Shown: piece by piece, positions 38,398 to 47,270 of the stretch
Layout of the letters: the number at the start of each line of letters is the position of its first letter
How positions within the stretch are numbered: the stretch's first letter is position 1
From: Comamonadaceae bacterium OS-4
Lineage (GTDB): Bacteria > Pseudomonadota > Gammaproteobacteria > Burkholderiales > Burkholderiaceae_C
Direction: 5' to 3'
DNA: 64,000 nucleotides
Assembly: GCA_027924025.1 (NCBI GenBank)
Contig: AP026970.1
Location: 1,820,501-1,884,500, forward strand
Notes under the pieces: model-generated
Seen by the model: only the letters and a program-made list of their open reading frames with translations
The model's database searches: none
What the model was told of the DNA's origin: nothing
Program-made: the position numbers and the translations under genes

Positions 38398-39285
38398 TTA
38401 GATTCTGCCTAGGCTGCGCCGTATACGCCGTCCAAGCCGGGAGAGCCAACTGCCCCCTTCGCTGGGCCAGTCCATATCGCGCTCCCAGGCCGATTGAAAA
38501 ATCATCCCGCAGTAAAACTGGGCGAGGTGCTGAGCGCCCAAGCCTCGGCGCTTGTCCTGGTCATACTGCCAGGCATAGTGGTAGACCTTGAACAAGGCTT
38601 GGCAGGGGCGCAGCGGAATGGCCTCATACGACAGCAGGGCCTCCCCATACCAGCGCGATTCAATCGGAGCTTGTTCGATGGCGTCGGCTAAGCTCATTCC
38701 ACGAGGATGCAGATAGTGTTTGTCCAAGCTCTCCCAGACGGCGCGATGCCAGACCAGCGGGAAGGGCCCAAAGCTGTAACGCCGGCCGGCACGGCCAAAC
38801 AGGCCCTGCATAAGATCGGCTTCACGCTGGAAGGCGTCAACCACACGCCGGCGCTTGTGGCGAAGGGCGTCTTCCAGCAAGTCATGGGCCTCGTCCAGCA
38901 CGGTGTACGGTATTCCGTCTGGCGCTAGAAAATTCGCCGCACTAAAGGGGCGTATGAACACAGCGTCCGAATCCAGGCACAGGTACGATTCGGACAGCCC
39001 GAGGCGCCAAAATTCCGATTTCACAACCTGCTGTGATCTGCTGCCTGGCATTCCTGCTACATGTTGCAGATCTAACCGTGGGGAGGCAGCTAAGATGTCT
39101 TCGTCGCTGATCAGTGCGCTAACCAGCCCCTGCAGATGTTCACGGAACAAAGGGAGCTCCGCTCTGCTAGCTGATACGTAAAAGGGCAGCTGTTCAGTGT
39201 TGAACTGACGTATCGACTCGGCCAGCCTCACTACGCGGCGCAGATCGGTGCTGTAGGACTTGCAGTAAAGCGCCAGGGTGGTCAT
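38398..39285 (-). CDS. DUF6492 family protein, GT-A-like
   Basis: 295 aa. LALYCKSYSTDLRRVVRLAESI, then YVSASRAELPLF, SQQVVKSEFWRLGLSESYLCLDSDAVFI with a DxD-like DSD, and WYGEALLSY are typical of DUF6492, which is found in polysaccharide clusters and has a GT-A-like arrangement. No activity is established. It is the last gene of a four-gene minus-strand operon; its ATG overlaps the stop of the deacetylase gene by 4 bp. Confidence 0.75.
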   Translation of the reverse strand: MTTLALYCKSYSTDLRRVVRLAESIRQFNTEQLPFYVSASRAELPLFREHLQGLVSALISDEDILAASPRLDLQHVAGMPGSRSQQVVKSEFWRLGLSESYLCLDSDAVFIRPFSAANFLAPDGIPYTVLDEAHDLLEDALRHKRRRVVDAFQREADLMQGLFGRAGRRYSFGPFPLVWHRAVWESLDKHYLHPRGMSLADAIEQAPIESRWYGEALLSYEAIPLRPCQALFKVYHYAWQYDQDKRRGLGAQHLAQFYCGMIFQSAWERDMDWPSEGGSWLSRLGRRIRRSLGRI

Positions 39286-39998
39286 TTCCGCTTGTCCTCA
39301 TAAGCGGTTGCTACCTTAATCAAAAACTGCAAGGGATTTGTCGCTCTCGCAACCATGATTCGCTTGAGCGAATACTGGTCGTCCCCAACTTGGGCGCGCC
39401 CTCTTCGTGTGCTCGTAGCGGATACATAACCAGCCTCTCGCACCATTTTTTCGTGCGTAGGTTGAAACCAGCCGTATGGATAGCAGAAATGCCTTACTTC
39501 CGCTCCCAACATGTGCTCTAACTCCAGTTTGGACTGTGTAATCTCTTGGCGCGCTTCGTCCTGCGGTAACTCGGTAAGCTTTGCATGGTTTTGCGTGTGG
39601 GAACCTACATCCATGCCAGCCGCATGCCATGAACGCCAATCTTGTTGGGTCATGAGAGCTTTTTCGGCAACCTTACCGGCATCCCAAGAATTGGTACCGC
39701 CAATCATGCGACTTACGCCGTAGCAAGTTCCTGTGAAACCATTGGCTTTCAAAATGGGCAAAGCGTAGGTTAGGTTATTTTGGTATCCATCATCAAAGGT
39801 TATTCCAACTACTTTTCCCTTTTTCTCACCTCGTAAATAGGGCTCTAGGTCCCGCATGGAAAGACCGGTGTAACCCATCAAACGCAGCATTCTCATTTGC
39901 CACTTGAATGAGGATGGCGCGACGATCAGCCCGCGCAACATGGTTCCACGAGGAGGGGGCGCATCGATTTGGTGATACATCAGAATCGGTATCTTCAT
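39282..39998 (-). CDS. NodB-type polysaccharide deacetylase
   Basis: 238 aa. Metal-dependent deacetylase core: MYHQID, the catalytic TFDDGYQNN, and SHTQNHAKL with the two metal-binding His residues. CYPYGWF matches the later RPPYG-type motif. No signal peptide, so it probably acts on a cytoplasmic lipid-linked sugar or at the inner membrane face. ATGA overlaps with both msbA upstream and the DUF6492 gene downstream indicate translational coupling. Confidence 0.88.
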   Translation of the reverse strand: MKIPILMYHQIDAPPPRGTMLRGLIVAPSSFKWQMRMLRLMGYTGLSMRDLEPYLRGEKKGKVVGITFDDGYQNNLTYALPILKANGFTGTCYGVSRMIGGTNSWDAGKVAEKALMTQQDWRSWHAAGMDVGSHTQNHAKLTELPQDEARQEITQSKLELEHMLGAEVRHFCYPYGWFQPTHEKMVREAGYVSATSTRRGRAQVGDDQYSLKRIMVARATNPLQFLIKVATAYEDKRK

Positions 39999-41728
39999 GT
40001 TTGCAACCTCTGGAGACTGGCGTAATAACCGTTCGCTTGCACCAGGCTGGTGTGATTGCCGCGTTCCACAATACGTCCTTGATCCAGCACAAGAATCAAA
40101 TCAGCTCCTTCAATAGTGCTCAGTCTGTGCGCAACAACCAACGTGGTTCTGTTAAGCATAAGTGACGCCAAGGCTTCTTGGACCATTCTTTCTGATTCCG
40201 TGTCGAGCGCTGACGTCGCCTCGTCAAGAATCAATATGGGTGCATTCTTCAGGATCGCGCGTGCAATCGCAATCCGCTGCCGCTGTCCGCCTGAAAGTGT
40301 TGCTCCGTTTTCCCCAACGTGAGTATCCAACCCGTTGGGAAGTTTTGAAATAAATTCCCAGGCATGTGCAGCCATCGCGGCATCAAGCACTTGCGCATCA
40401 CTTTTTGCAGATGCCTCGCCAAAGCTGATGTTGGCGCGTATGGTGTCGTTGAGCAACACGATATCCTGGCTAACCAACGCAATATGCCTTCGCAAATTCA
40501 GCAACGTCAAATCTGCGATGTCTACGCCGTCTATGGTGATCCGGCCCGATGTGGGACTGAAAAAGCGCGGTATCAAAGCAGCTAGCGAACTTTTGCCCCC
40601 TCCGGAGGCGCCCACCAATGCGACAGTCTGGCCTGGCTTCGTGCTGAAGCTGATGTTTTCCAACGCATTTCTCTCGCTTCCTGGGTAGCAAAAGCTCACA
40701 TTTTCGAACGCCAATTCACCTCGGGCGGCTTCAAGTGATTGCCTTCCAGAATCGGGTTCTGGTTGCGCATCAAGGACCCCGAACACGCTTTCGCAAGCGG
40801 CCAATCCTCGCTGAAGTATCGGACTGATAGTTGTGAGCTGCTTGATCGGTGAAATCAACAACAACATCGCGGTGATGAACGAGACAAAGCCTCCCGCTGA
40901 ATCACCTGCCTGCCCCATAGACCGGCTAAGCGCCATGAAAATGATGAAAGCAATGGCGAACGATGCAGCGATATGGGTGATAGGTGTCAGCGCAGATGCA
41001 GGCACCGCTTCCCGCATCATGCTCCGCCGGAAGCTCTCGGTGACACGATGGAATCTGGCTCTTTGTTGCTCTTGTCCGCCGTACACCTTGATGACTTTGT
41101 TGGCGGCAGTGGTCTCTTCAACGGTGTGTGCAATCGCACGTAAGGACTCGAGACTGGCCTTGCTCGCCTTCCTTATGCGCTTTCCAAAGCTCTGAATGAG
41201 GATCGCGATGATGGGGCCGACAGTCAAGGTGACCAGGGTGAGTCGCCAGTCCAGATAGACCAAGTAGCTCAAGAGCGCGATGGCGGTTAATGACTCTCTC
41301 AATGCAGTCACCAAGACATTGGTTGCCGCTTGGTTAATGTTGTCCACGTCGTAGAGCAAACGTGAAATCCAGCGGGACGCCGGCTCAGACTGGAAAACCT
41401 GCGTTGGGGCACTCAAAAGCTTGTCAAACATGGCGCGTCGTAGATCAACAACCAAACGCGTCGAAACCCAGGTCATCAGGTAGTTCGTGACGAAAGACAA
41501 AAGGCCACGTACGACGAACAGCAGCACAATGCTCGCCGGGATAAGCCACACCATTTTTTTGTCTGCCGTTTGAAACCCTGAGTCCAGCAGGTATTTCATG
41601 ATGGCGGGGAACATTGGCTCCGTTGCTGCAGTGCACACCATGCAAGCTACAGCGATCGAAAAGGCTTTCCAGTAGGGCTTCAGAAAGCCCATAAGCCGGA
41701 TGTAGAGCGCCCGGTCCTCCTTATTCAT
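39995..41728 (-). CDS. msbA: Lipid A / lipid-linked glycan ABC exporter MsbA
   Basis: 577 aa half-transporter, from ATG 41728 (MNKEDRALYIRLMGFLKPYW); ATG 41785 lies inside the upstream gene. Six membrane helices in the N-terminal half, then an ABC domain with Walker A GASGGGKSS, signature LSGGQRQR, Walker B ILILDEATSALD and the H-loop AHRLS. MsbA flips lipid A-core across the inner membrane. The start overlaps the WaaE-like gene by 8 bp and the stop overlaps the deacetylase gene by 4 bp. Confidence 0.93.
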   Translation of the reverse strand: MNKEDRALYIRLMGFLKPYWKAFSIAVACMVCTAATEPMFPAIMKYLLDSGFQTADKKMVWLIPASIVLLFVVRGLLSFVTNYLMTWVSTRLVVDLRRAMFDKLLSAPTQVFQSEPASRWISRLLYDVDNINQAATNVLVTALRESLTAIALLSYLVYLDWRLTLVTLTVGPIIAILIQSFGKRIRKASKASLESLRAIAHTVEETTAANKVIKVYGGQEQQRARFHRVTESFRRSMMREAVPASALTPITHIAASFAIAFIIFMALSRSMGQAGDSAGGFVSFITAMLLLISPIKQLTTISPILQRGLAACESVFGVLDAQPEPDSGRQSLEAARGELAFENVSFCYPGSERNALENISFSTKPGQTVALVGASGGGKSSLAALIPRFFSPTSGRITIDGVDIADLTLLNLRRHIALVSQDIVLLNDTIRANISFGEASAKSDAQVLDAAMAAHAWEFISKLPNGLDTHVGENGATLSGGQRQRIAIARAILKNAPILILDEATSALDTESERMVQEALASLMLNRTTLVVAHRLSTIEGADLILVLDQGRIVERGNHTSLVQANGYYASLQRLQT

Positions 41729-42515
41729 CGCCAGTCCGATCACTTGCCGCAGGCGCCTTCCAACGTTCACCTTGCTGAAGTTCAATCGCTTTCACGTACC
41801 TAAAGAATGTGCCCTCAAAATTGCCAAGTGCAATGACGAAACCTGCCCAACCATCCAGAAAGCCCCTTTTAAAGAAGAAGTGCTTTACAAACGCCCAGAT
41901 CCCATGACGGAGTGCGGTAAACATGGTGATCTTCTTGTGCTTAATCTTCTCAGCACCTAGGCTTGAATATCGATTGGCTTTGTGCATGACCTCCGCCATG
42001 TTCTTGAACGGGAACTGCCAAATCTCTTGCACCATATGTCCAATGGGCTTATTCGAATGAAGCACATAGCCTTCATGAACCGGCTTCATGTCGTAGCTCA
42101 TGGTTCCACGACGGAACAACTGTGGCTGTCGGTAATTGGGATACCAGCCCGAATGCTTGATCCACTTTCCCATAAAGTAATTGCGGCGGGGCGTGTGGTA
42201 GACGTCGAGCGCTTGGGGACTATTGATGAGCATTTGAATTTCTTGGGCTGCTTGTGGCGTGCAACGTTCATCAGCATCTAGGCTGAAAATCCAGTCCTTG
42301 GTACACGCTGCAATGGCTTGGTTGCGCAGGTCACCAAATCCCTTGAATTCGACTTGGACCACCCTCGCGCCCAGACTCTGGGCCAACTCGGCGGTACCGT
42401 CGGTACTATTTGAGTCCACTAGGATGACCTCATCTGCCCAAGAAACACTTTCTATCGCTGGTTGCACTTTTGCCACTTCGTTGTAGGCAATGATGTAGAC
42501 GGAGATGGTGGGCAT
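41721..42515 (-). CDS. waaE: WaaE/KdtX-type GT2 glycosyltransferase
   Basis: 264 aa. GT-A fold: SVYIIAYNEVAKVQPAIESV, VDSNSTDGTAELA, SLDADE and YHTPRRNYFMGKWIKHSGWYPNYRQPQLFRR. The last block is characteristic of WaaE/KdtX proteins, which add glucose to heptose I of the LPS inner core. First gene of the operon waaE-msbA-deacetylase-DUF6492. The gene symbol is family level, the acceptor is inferred. Confidence 0.87.
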   Translation of the reverse strand: MPTISVYIIAYNEVAKVQPAIESVSWADEVILVDSNSTDGTAELAQSLGARVVQVEFKGFGDLRNQAIAACTKDWIFSLDADERCTPQAAQEIQMLINSPQALDVYHTPRRNYFMGKWIKHSGWYPNYRQPQLFRRGTMSYDMKPVHEGYVLHSNKPIGHMVQEIWQFPFKNMAEVMHKANRYSSLGAEKIKHKKITMFTALRHGIWAFVKHFFFKRGFLDGWAGFVIALGNFEGTFFRYVKAIELQQGERWKAPAASDRTGDE

Positions 42516-42609
42516 GGGGTGATAACATCCAAAAGGTTCGGCCCTCTCCTGAGCATAAACATGCTGTCTGTTCGCGGCTGTGCAAGAGGGCGACCTAGTC
42601 TAGTCGAAA

Positions 42610-43464
42610 ATGTCCTGCGCAGACCTTATCTCTATCGTCATCACCACCTACAACCGGAGCGACGCGCTCGCCTGTGTTGTTGGCGCTTTAGAGCATCAGT
42701 TTGACAAAAACTTTGAAGTGATCATTGCCGACGATGGGTCAACCTCCAGCCATCAAGTACGAATCCATGAGTTGCAAGCCAGCGCGTCTTTCCCTTTGAC
42801 CCACGTGTGGCACCCTGATGTGGGCTTCACAGCTGCCCAGGCCCGCAACCTGGGTGTCGCAGCCTCTTCGGGGGGTTATTTGATACTTCTCGACGGGGAC
42901 TGCGTGCCTGAAGTGGATTTCGTAGCCCGGCACCGAGCTCTCTCGCAAACGAATTGCTTTGTAAATGGAAGCAGGGTTCTGCTAAGTGAAGCATTCACGC
43001 GCAAGGTCCTGACCAATCAAACCACCTTGATCGACCAGCCTTGGCCTGTTTGGATGGGCCGGCGTGTCCGGGGCGAAAGCAGCAAGCTGGGTGCCAAACT
43101 CCGCTTGCCGGATTTCTCATCAAGACTTCAGCCCGCGTTCAAGTGGAAGGCAATTCGCAGTTGCAACATGGCACTGTTCAAGTCTGACTACCTTGCGGTC
43201 AACGGCTTTGATGAAACATTTGTAGGGTGGGGCCACGAAGACGCCGATTTCGTTCTTCGTCTCCACAATGCGGGCTTGTGCCGCAAAAACGGCTTTTGGT
43301 CGACAGAGGTCTATCACTTGTGGCACCGAGAGAGCAGTCGAGACATGGAAAACGTCAATGCCCGCTTGGTTCGGGAACGAATTTCAACAAAACAAATCCG
43401 AGCATCCATTGGTTACCAAGAGAGCCTAGGCGCCTCTGAAGTCCTTGTGACACAGCAACGATAA
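42610..43464 (+). CDS. GT2 glycosyltransferase with galactosyltransferase-like C-terminal motif
   Basis: 284 aa. Opens with [29 protein letters not shown], the donor DxD in ILLDGDCVP, and a GT7-like region [21 protein letters not shown] that combines a FxxWGxED motif, typical of acceptor binding. Probably a core or O-antigen sugar transferase. It is divergent from waaE (94 bp) and its stop is only 8 bp ahead of tolB. Confidence 0.87.
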   Translation: MSCADLISIVITTYNRSDALACVVGALEHQFDKNFEVIIADDGSTSSHQVRIHELQASASFPLTHVWHPDVGFTAAQARNLGVAASSGGYLILLDGDCVPEVDFVARHRALSQTNCFVNGSRVLLSEAFTRKVLTNQTTLIDQPWPVWMGRRVRGESSKLGAKLRLPDFSSRLQPAFKWKAIRSCNMALFKSDYLAVNGFDETFVGWGHEDADFVLRLHNAGLCRKNGFWSTEVYHLWHRESSRDMENVNARLVRERISTKQIRASIGYQESLGASEVLVTQQR

Positions 43465-43472
43465 TCTACGTA

Positions 43473-44732
43473 ATGAAAAATTTTTTGGTTTCCTGTTTAC
43501 TGGGTGTGCTGGCAATGCAGGCGCAAGCTCAGTTTCGTGTCGAGGTTTCCGGGGTCGGTCTGACCCAAATACCGGTTGCGATTTCCGGTTTCCGGGGTGA
43601 CGATCAGTCACCCCAGAAGATCGCAGCCATTGTTCAGGCGGACCTGGAGCGTAGCGGGCAATTCAAATCGCTCGATACCGCAGCTGGGCTGGATGAGACC
43701 GCAAGACCTGATCTGTCTGCTATTCGTATGAGAGGGGCTGACGCTTTTGTCGCTGGAAGCGTCACCCGACTGGCCGATGGCCGTTATGACGTGAGGTTCA
43801 GGCTGTGGGACACGGTTCGCAATCAGGATCTCGGTGGCCAGAGTCACGCAGTTCCCGCGGGAGATCTGCGTTTGACGGCCCACCGGATTGCCGACTTTGT
43901 TTATGAACGGCTCACCGGCGACAAGGGAATTTTTTCCACGCGACTGACCTACGTAACCAAAGCGGGGCCCAACTATCGCCTCTGGGTTGCGGATGCCGAC
44001 GGAGAGAATGCGCAGCCCGCATTCAGTAGCCCAGAGCCAATCATTTCCCCGGCTTGGGCGCCTAATGGAAATCAACTTGCCTATGTTTCGTTCGAAGCGC
44101 GGAAACCCGTCGTGTATGTTCAAGACATAGACTCTGGTAAGCGCAGGTTGGTCGCAAGCTTCAAGGGCTCGAACAGTGCACCGGCGTGGTCTCCTGATGG
44201 GAGCTCCATCGCATTAACCCTCAGTCGTGACGGCGGCTCGCAGCTTTTCGTCATGGATGCCCGTGGCGGAGAGCCACGCCGCCTTATGCAGTCTTCGGCT
44301 ATCGATACGGAGCCGGTGTACGCACCGGATGGCAAAAGCATTTACTTTGTCAGCGACCGTGGCGGTGCTCCGCAGATTTACCGCGTGGGAGTGACTGGTG
44401 GCAATGCTGAGCGGGTCACTTTCTCCGGCAATTACAACATCTCGCCTGCAGTAAGTCCTGATGGCAAGTGGCTTGCTTATATTTCGCGGGTAAGTGGTGC
44501 CTTTAAGCTGCATGTGATGGATATTGCTTCTAGCACTGCAGTAGCCATTACCGATACGACCGCCGATGAGAGCCCCAGCTTTTCGCCCAACAGCAGGATG
44601 GTGATTTACGCCACCCTGATGCAAGGGAAAGAGGCTTTGATGACATCGTCCTTGGATGGGCGAATCAAAGCTCGTCTTGCCGGTCAATCCGGTGACATAC
44701 GGGAGCCCGATTGGGGTCCTGCACAGAAATAA
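43473..44732 (+). CDS. tolB: Tol-Pal system protein TolB
   Basis: 419 aa periplasmic component of the Tol-Pal envelope system. Signal peptide [19 protein letters not shown], an N-terminal domain with [22 protein letters not shown], and a six-bladed propeller of repeats such as [13 protein letters not shown] and [18 protein letters not shown]. It binds Pal, whose gene is 25 bp downstream. It begins 8 bp after a glycosyltransferase gene; tolQ, tolR and tolA, which normally precede it, are not in the window. Confidence 0.97.
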   Translation: MKNFLVSCLLGVLAMQAQAQFRVEVSGVGLTQIPVAISGFRGDDQSPQKIAAIVQADLERSGQFKSLDTAAGLDETARPDLSAIRMRGADAFVAGSVTRLADGRYDVRFRLWDTVRNQDLGGQSHAVPAGDLRLTAHRIADFVYERLTGDKGIFSTRLTYVTKAGPNYRLWVADADGENAQPAFSSPEPIISPAWAPNGNQLAYVSFEARKPVVYVQDIDSGKRRLVASFKGSNSAPAWSPDGSSIALTLSRDGGSQLFVMDARGGEPRRLMQSSAIDTEPVYAPDGKSIYFVSDRGGAPQIYRVGVTGGNAERVTFSGNYNISPAVSPDGKWLAYISRVSGAFKLHVMDIASSTAVAITDTTADESPSFSPNSRMVIYATLMQGKEALMTSSLDGRIKARLAGQSGDIREPDWGPAQK

Positions 44733-44757
44733 ATAGCAATTTAATTGGAGAGAGCAG

Positions 44758-45300
44758 ATGAAGAAGTTTGTATTGGTAGTTTCCGCAGCAGCAATTTTGA
44801 GTGCCTGCGGATCGTCCGTAAAGTTGGATAACGTTCCTGTAGAGGACAAGAGCGGTCAGGCCGTTACCGCGGGTGGTGTGACGGCGCAAGCCGGTGATGG
44901 ATCTGGCGTGTCAAAGAGCACAGTTACCAGTGTCGAACTCGACAAATCCAAGCAAGATCCGGCCCTGAGCGCAGCGCAAAGAACCGTCTACTTTGACTAT
45001 GACAGCTTCGTGATCCGCGCTGAATTTCAGTCCACATTGGAATCACACGCTCGCTATTTGAAGGCCGACAAGTCACGCAAAGTGAACCTTGAAGGCCATA
45101 CCGATGAGCGTGGTGGACGTGAATACAACCTCGCCTTGGGCCAGAAGCGGGCAGACGCAGTGCGCAAAGCGCTGTCCCTGCTGGGCGTTGCGGAATCCCA
45201 GATGGAGTCTGTCAGTTTCGGCAAAGAGAAGCCGGCCGTAACCGGTAATACCGAGGCAGCTCTCGAGAAGAACCGCCGCGCTGAATTCAGCTACCGTTAA
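44758..45300 (+). CDS. pal: Peptidoglycan-associated lipoprotein Pal
   Basis: 180 aa outer-membrane lipoprotein that links to peptidoglycan. Lipobox LSAC (Cys 17), a Ser/Val-rich linker, then an OmpA-like domain with VYFDYDSFVIR, LEGHTDERGGREYNLALGQKRA and the terminal NRRAEFSY. Ribosome-binding site GGAGAG. The stop overlaps the next start by one base (TAATG). Confidence 0.98.
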   Translation: MKKFVLVVSAAAILSACGSSVKLDNVPVEDKSGQAVTAGGVTAQAGDGSGVSKSTVTSVELDKSKQDPALSAAQRTVYFDYDSFVIRAEFQSTLESHARYLKADKSRKVNLEGHTDERGGREYNLALGQKRADAVRKALSLLGVAESQMESVSFGKEKPAVTGNTEAALEKNRRAEFSYR

Positions 45301-46097
45301 TGCCAACCATGCGTTTACCGGTTTACCGATTGCGAGTAACAGTCTTGGCTCTGACGATTGCTTGTGGCGTAGGTCCTGCCGCAGCAGGCTTGTTCGACGA
45401 CGATGAGGCTCGCCGCGCTATTCTGGATTTGCGGCAAAAGATAGAGGCTGTGCGCGCGGACTCAGAGCAAAAGTCAGCGGATCTCCAAAGACTGCTGACC
45501 GATGAGTCTTCTCAACTTCGCCGGTCCCTGGTGGAGTTGCAAAACCAGCTGGAAACAAGCCGGGTAGAAAATGCCCGTTTGCGCGGGCAGGTCGAGCAGC
45601 TCACCAAGGATGTGGCCGATGTGCAGCGCAAGCAAAAGGACTCTGCCCAGTCGGTGGAAGACCGTTTGCGCAAGCTGGAGCCGATGAAAATCAGCTGGGA
45701 AGGGCGTGATTTTCTCGTAGAGATAGCGGAAAAAAGGGACTTTGACGCTGCACTGGCCGTCTTTAGAAAGGGCGACTTTGCGCTTGCCGAGTCTTTGTTT
45801 TCGGATTTTTTGATTCGCTACACGAATTCCGGCTTCCGCCCGTCGGCTCTTTATTGGACGGGTAGCGCTCAGTACGCGACCAAAGACTACAAGAGCGCCC
45901 AAACCAACTTCCGCTTGCTGGTCCAGCAGTCGCCAGAGCACCAGCGTGCGCCTGAGGCGCTGTTGGCACTTGCCAATTGCCTTCTTGAGTTGAAGGATGC
46001 CAAAGGCGGCAAGAAGACCCTCGAAGAATTGCTCAGCACTTACCCTTCCTCCGAAGCTGCATCCGCAGCTAAAGATCGCTTGGCTCGGTTGAAGTAA
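45300..46097 (+). CDS. cpoB: Cell division coordinator CpoB (YbgF)
   Basis: 265 aa periplasmic TPR protein that couples Tol-Pal to septal peptidoglycan synthesis. A signal peptide (start 45300 or, more likely by sequence, MRLPVYRLR at 45309) with cleavage after AAAG, a coiled coil (about 40-125, heptads around ELQNQLETSRVEN) and C-terminal TPRs including FDAALAVFRKGDFALAESLF and ALYWTGSAQYATKDYKSAQ. It sits directly after pal in the standard order. Confidence 0.93.
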   Translation: MPTMRLPVYRLRVTVLALTIACGVGPAAAGLFDDDEARRAILDLRQKIEAVRADSEQKSADLQRLLTDESSQLRRSLVELQNQLETSRVENARLRGQVEQLTKDVADVQRKQKDSAQSVEDRLRKLEPMKISWEGRDFLVEIAEKRDFDAALAVFRKGDFALAESLFSDFLIRYTNSGFRPSALYWTGSAQYATKDYKSAQTNFRLLVQQSPEHQRAPEALLALANCLLELKDAKGGKKTLEELLSTYPSSEAASAAKDRLARLK

Positions 46098-46099
46098 CG

Positions 46100-46900
46100 G
46101 TGTCGGCCGATTCATATCTTTCACCCGTAGATGGTGAGCGTCGGTTTTCGGGATTGGCGCGTCTCTATGGCCAAGAGCCCGCTCGCAGTATTCGAAGCGC
46201 GCATGTCGCGGTTATTGGAATCGGTGGGGTAGGGTCCTGGGCAGCAGAGGCGCTTGCTCGTAGCGGTATTGCAGAGCTCACGCTGGTGGATATGGACCAT
46301 GTGTCTGAATCGAACATCAACCGGCAATTACATGCACTCACCGATACCGTTGGCCAGTCAAAAATTGAGGCCATGGCACAGCGCATCGGGCAGATCAATC
46401 CAACCTGCAAATTGCACTTGGTCGATGATTTCGTGACGCAAGACAATTGGCCGGGCGTTCTTGGATCCGAGGTGGATGCGGTGATTGATGCTTGCGATCA
46501 GGTTCGCGCCAAGACAGCGATCGCGGCGTGGGCCCGCCGCCAAAAGAAACTGATGATCTCGGTGGGTGCCGCGGGTGGCAAGCGGGCTGCACATTTGGTG
46601 GAGATTGGAGACTTGAGTGTCTGCACCCACGATCCCTTGCTCGCACAACTCCGGTACCGCTTGCGCAAAGAGCATGGAGCTCCCAAGGAGGGGAAGTCCA
46701 TCGGCGTTTCTTGTGTGTACAGCAAAGAGTCGGTGCGCGGCCCCGATGCCTCCTGCGCCCTGGAAGGCGATGGCACGCTCAATTGTCACGGGTATGGCTC
46801 CATGGTCAGCGTGACTGCTACCTTTGGCATGTGTGCTGCCGGATGGATTATTGATAAATTATCCTCAAACAGCGTTTTGGCCCCAAAAACCGCGCTATAA
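46100..46900 (+). CDS. tcdA: tRNA threonylcarbamoyladenosine dehydratase TcdA
   Basis: E1-like enzyme that cyclises the t6A base at position 37 of tRNAs reading ANN codons. 266 aa starting at GTG 46100. Nucleotide-binding VAVIGIGGVGSWAAEALARSG, VDMDHVSESNINRQLHAL, and the C-terminal CYSKE-like SCVYSKESVRGP and GYGSMVSVTATFG. The last codons overlap the TATAAT of the tRNA promoter. Two tRNA-Lys genes follow; tRNA-Lys is one of the t6A-bearing substrates. Confidence 0.95.
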   Translation: MSADSYLSPVDGERRFSGLARLYGQEPARSIRSAHVAVIGIGGVGSWAAEALARSGIAELTLVDMDHVSESNINRQLHALTDTVGQSKIEAMAQRIGQINPTCKLHLVDDFVTQDNWPGVLGSEVDAVIDACDQVRAKTAIAAWARRQKKLMISVGAAGGKRAAHLVEIGDLSVCTHDPLLAQLRYRLRKEHGAPKEGKSIGVSCVYSKESVRGPDASCALEGDGTLNCHGYGSMVSVTATFGMCAAGWIIDKLSSNSVLAPKTAL

Positions 46901-46901
46901 T
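46874..46901 (+). promoter_or_regulatory. Promoter for the tRNA-Lys pair
   Basis: A perfect -10 hexamer TATAAT at 46896-46901 overlaps the tcdA stop codon. A weak -35 (GTTTTG, 46874-46879) is 16 bp upstream. The expected start is near 46908, about 37 nt before the first tRNA. Confidence 0.6.
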
Positions 46902-46944
46902 TTGAGGCTTCGCAGGGTTCAATAAGTAATTAAAGAACACTGTC

Positions 46945-47020
46945 GGGACCATAGCTCAGTTGGTAGAGCAGCGGACTTTTAATCCGTTTGTCGTGGGTTC
47001 GACCCCCGCTGGTCCCACCA
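46945..47020 (+). tRNA. tRNA-Lys (anticodon TTT)
   Basis: 76 nt including encoded CCA. Acceptor stem GGGACCA / TGGTCCC, D-arm AGCTCAGTTGGTAGAGC, anticodon arm CGGACTTTTAATCCG with loop CT-TTT-AA and T-arm GTGGGTTCGACCCCC. Anticodon TTT reads AAA and AAG. Seven bp separate it from the second tRNA. Confidence 0.97.
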
Positions 47021-47027
47021 ATTTATG

Positions 47028-47103
47028 GGGAATTTAGCTCAGCTGGTAGAGCAGCGGACTCTTAATCCGTAGGTCGAGAGTTCGAATCTCTCAGTTCCCA
47101 CCA
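47028..47103 (+). tRNA. tRNA-Lys (anticodon CTT), integration site
   Basis: 76 nt including encoded CCA. Acceptor GGGAATT / AGTTCCC, D-arm AGCTCAGCTGGTAGAGC, anticodon loop CT-CTT-AA reading AAG, T-arm GAGAGTTCGAATCTCTC. Its last 49 nt (47055-47103) recur exactly at 53337-53385, so the tRNA's 3' half is rebuilt by the element inserted here and the gene remains intact. Confidence 0.97.
47055..47103 (+). other. attL (3' half of tRNA-Lys)
   Basis: 49-bp left copy of the integration repeat, from the anticodon stem (CGGACTCTTAATCCG) to CCA. Identical to 53337-53385. Confidence 0.93.
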
Positions 47104-47126
47104 AGCTAGCCCGCATGGGCACTAGA

Positions 47127-47157
47127 AAGCCTGCTATCAAATCGGTAGCAGGCTTTT
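47127..47157 (+). terminator. Element-borne terminator after tRNA-Lys
   Basis: Stem AGCCTGCTA / TAGCAGGCT, 9-nt loop, then a T run, 25 bp after the tRNA CCA. It lies inside the element, so it replaces the chromosomal terminator that integration displaced to 53400. Confidence 0.85.
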
Positions 47158-47180
47158 TTCTTTGTGTCGTCTGAGTGCTT

Positions 47181-47202
47181 CATGTAGCCACCATGTAGCC
47201 AC
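47181..47202 (+). repeat. Left arm-type repeat (two copies of CATGTAGCCAC)
   Basis: Two tandem copies of the 11-mer CATGTAGCCAC, 78 bp inside attL. The same 22 bp occur in the same orientation at 53189-53210 near attR. Probable integrase arm-binding sites. Confidence 0.7.
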
Positions 47203-47246
47203 CGGTACAGGCGAATTGCACCGATAGCACCAGCCCCAAAACGACA

Positions 47247-47270
47247 AAAGCCCCAACGGCGGGGGCTTTC
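47247..47270. terminator. Hairpin near the left end of the element
   Basis: Stem AAAGCCCC / GGGGCTTT with a 7-nt loop. It could terminate either the minus-strand operon of the element or transcripts entering from the tRNA side. Confidence 0.6.

Noticed and set aside
40570..40610. AGCAGCTAGCGAACTTTTG in msbA resembles the palindromic repeat
   Set aside because: It encodes the conserved SSLAALIPRFF segment after Walker A and lacks the second half of the repeat.
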